In this document: in pieces, positions 6,077 through 6,465 of the stretch
How positions within the stretch are numbered: the first letter of the stretch is position 1
Layout: the number at the start of each line of letters is the position of its first letter
Assembly: GCA_001412365.1 (NCBI GenBank)
Contig: LKUE01000103.1
Coordinates: 1-6,465 of the forward strand
Origin: Desulfuromonas sp. SDB
Lineage (GTDB): Bacteria; SDB-A
Direction of reading: 5' to 3'
DNA: 6,465 nucleotides
Program-made: the position numbers and the translations under genes
The notes under the pieces: model-generated
Told to the model about the DNA's origin: nothing
The model's database searches: none
What the model saw: the letters and a program-made list of their open reading frames with translations, nothing else

Positions 6077-6409
6077 ATGCCAGGAGGCGATAGAACAGGA
6101 CCAATGGGCTATGGCCCCATGACCGGACGAGGTGCCGGCTTTTGCGCTGGTTACAACCGTCCCGGATATACTAATCCAGGCTATGGAAGAGGAATGGGAA
6201 GAGGATTTGGAAGGGGATTTGGCCGGGGAATGGGAAGAGGAATGGGCTGGGGTTACGGAAGATTCATGGGTTGGGGACCGGTAAATTACTTGCCTGCAAA
6301 TCAGCCCTATGATAATGAAGCCGATTATCTAAAAGCTCATGCAGAAATGCTGGAACAGGAATTAAACCAGATTAAACAGCGAATGAGTGAATTGGAAAAC
6401 AAAGAGTAA
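6077..6409 (+). CDS. DUF5320-type protein: MPGGDRTGP head, GRGM/GRGF repeats, C-terminal coiled coil
   Basis: A 110-residue protein with the family head MPGGDRTGPMGYGPMTGRG, then AGFCAGY with Cys23 and an aromatic NRPGYTNPGYG segment. Five tetrapeptide repeats GRG(M/F) follow at 37-56, then a Trp/Met-rich stretch (GWGYGRFMGWGP). The end (about 77-110) is a charged amphipathic helix with Leu at heptad-like spacing (ADYLKAHAEMLEQELNQIK, QRMSELE), likely a coiled coil for self-association or partner binding. It has no membrane segment or catalytic motif. Such proteins recur next to NifX-like and MinD-type ATPase genes in anaerobes, but their function is not established to my knowledge. It is the last gene of the sigma-54 operon, with a terminator right behind it, so no MinD-type ATPase belongs to this transcript. 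Confidence 0.87.
   Translation: MPGGDRTGPMGYGPMTGRGAGFCAGYNRPGYTNPGYGRGMGRGFGRGFGRGMGRGMGWGYGRFMGWGPVNYLPANQPYDNEADYLKAHAEMLEQELNQIKQRMSELENKE
6185..6244 (+). repeat. 12-bp coding repeat (five GRGM/GRGF units)
   Basis: Five consecutive 12-bp units encode GRGM, GRGF, GRGF, GRGM, GRGM. An exact 15-bp copy, GGAATGGGAAGAGGA, occurs at 6191-6205 and 6227-6241 (offset 36 bp), and GGATTTGG recurs at 6203 and 6215 (offset 12 bp). The pattern suggests expansion by in-frame slippage or unequal exchange. Confidence 0.85.
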
Positions 6410-6416
6410 CCAAATC

Positions 6417-6440
6417 GGGGAGAGCAGTATTCTCCCCTTT
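6417..6440 (+). terminator. Rho-independent terminator of the NifX-like operon
   Basis: GGGGAGA (6417-6423) pairs perfectly with TCTCCCC (6431-6437) around a 7-nt loop and is followed by TTT, with a further T6 run at 6447-6452. It begins 7 nt after the last stop codon. The immediate T-tract is short, but stem strength and placement are convincing. Confidence 0.85.
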
Positions 6441-6465
6441 AATCCCTTTTTTATAAATTTTTCCC

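Noticed and set aside
6185-6244. CRISPR array or mobile-element repeat
   Set aside because: The 12-bp units are contiguous, in frame and explained by GRGM/GRGF protein repeats; there are no spacers, transposase or terminal repeats.
5444-6409. Nitrogen-fixation (nif) operon
   Set aside because: Only the NifX-like domain is shared with nif; no nitrogenase structural or assembly gene is present, and the domain is widespread in non-fixing anaerobes.

Overview
The window looks like chromosome from a low-GC anaerobic bacterium, Clostridia-like or a related deep lineage such as Atribacterota. This is an inference from AT-rich codon use, strong AAGGAGG ribosome sites, a type III glutamine synthetase, and an accessory cluster (NifX-like protein plus MPGGDRTGP proteins) otherwise typical of anaerobes. 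The species cannot be named from sequence alone.

Layout. On the minus strand, positions 1-1237 hold the N-terminal ~412 codons of a type III glutamine synthetase (GlnN), cut by the left window edge. A 75-bp divergent intergenic region follows. A plus-strand block then runs with tight or overlapping junctions: a PgcA-type phosphoglucomutase (1313-3079), a PAS/AAA+/Fis sigma-54 activator (3076-4371), a gamma-glutamylcyclotransferase-like protein (4371-4814), and a small membrane-anchored pseudopilin-like protein (4838-5266). After a 177-bp AT-rich regulatory gap comes a second operon: a NifX/NifB-type cluster-binding protein (5444-5833) and two tandem paralogous Gly/Arg-rich MPGGDRTGP proteins (5846-6049 and 6077-6409), closed by a rho-independent terminator.

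How it fits together. The gap before the second operon carries a textbook -24/-12 sigma-54 promoter (TGGCAT-N5-TTGCA, 5398-5413). About 118 and 152 bp upstream of the predicted start lie two matching TGCA-N3-TGC sites that form an exact 9-bp inverted repeat, where enhancer-binding proteins usually bind. A sigma-54 activator is encoded about 1 kb upstream, and its PAS domain has a three-cysteine cluster. The simplest reading is a local sensory circuit: a redox-, metal- or cluster-responsive activator switching on a metal-cluster-binding NifX-like protein and two small Gly/Arg-rich partners. It resembles in outline the sigma-54-controlled orange protein (ORP) system of Desulfovibrio. The promoter and sites are seen directly; the regulator-target link and the signal are inferred.
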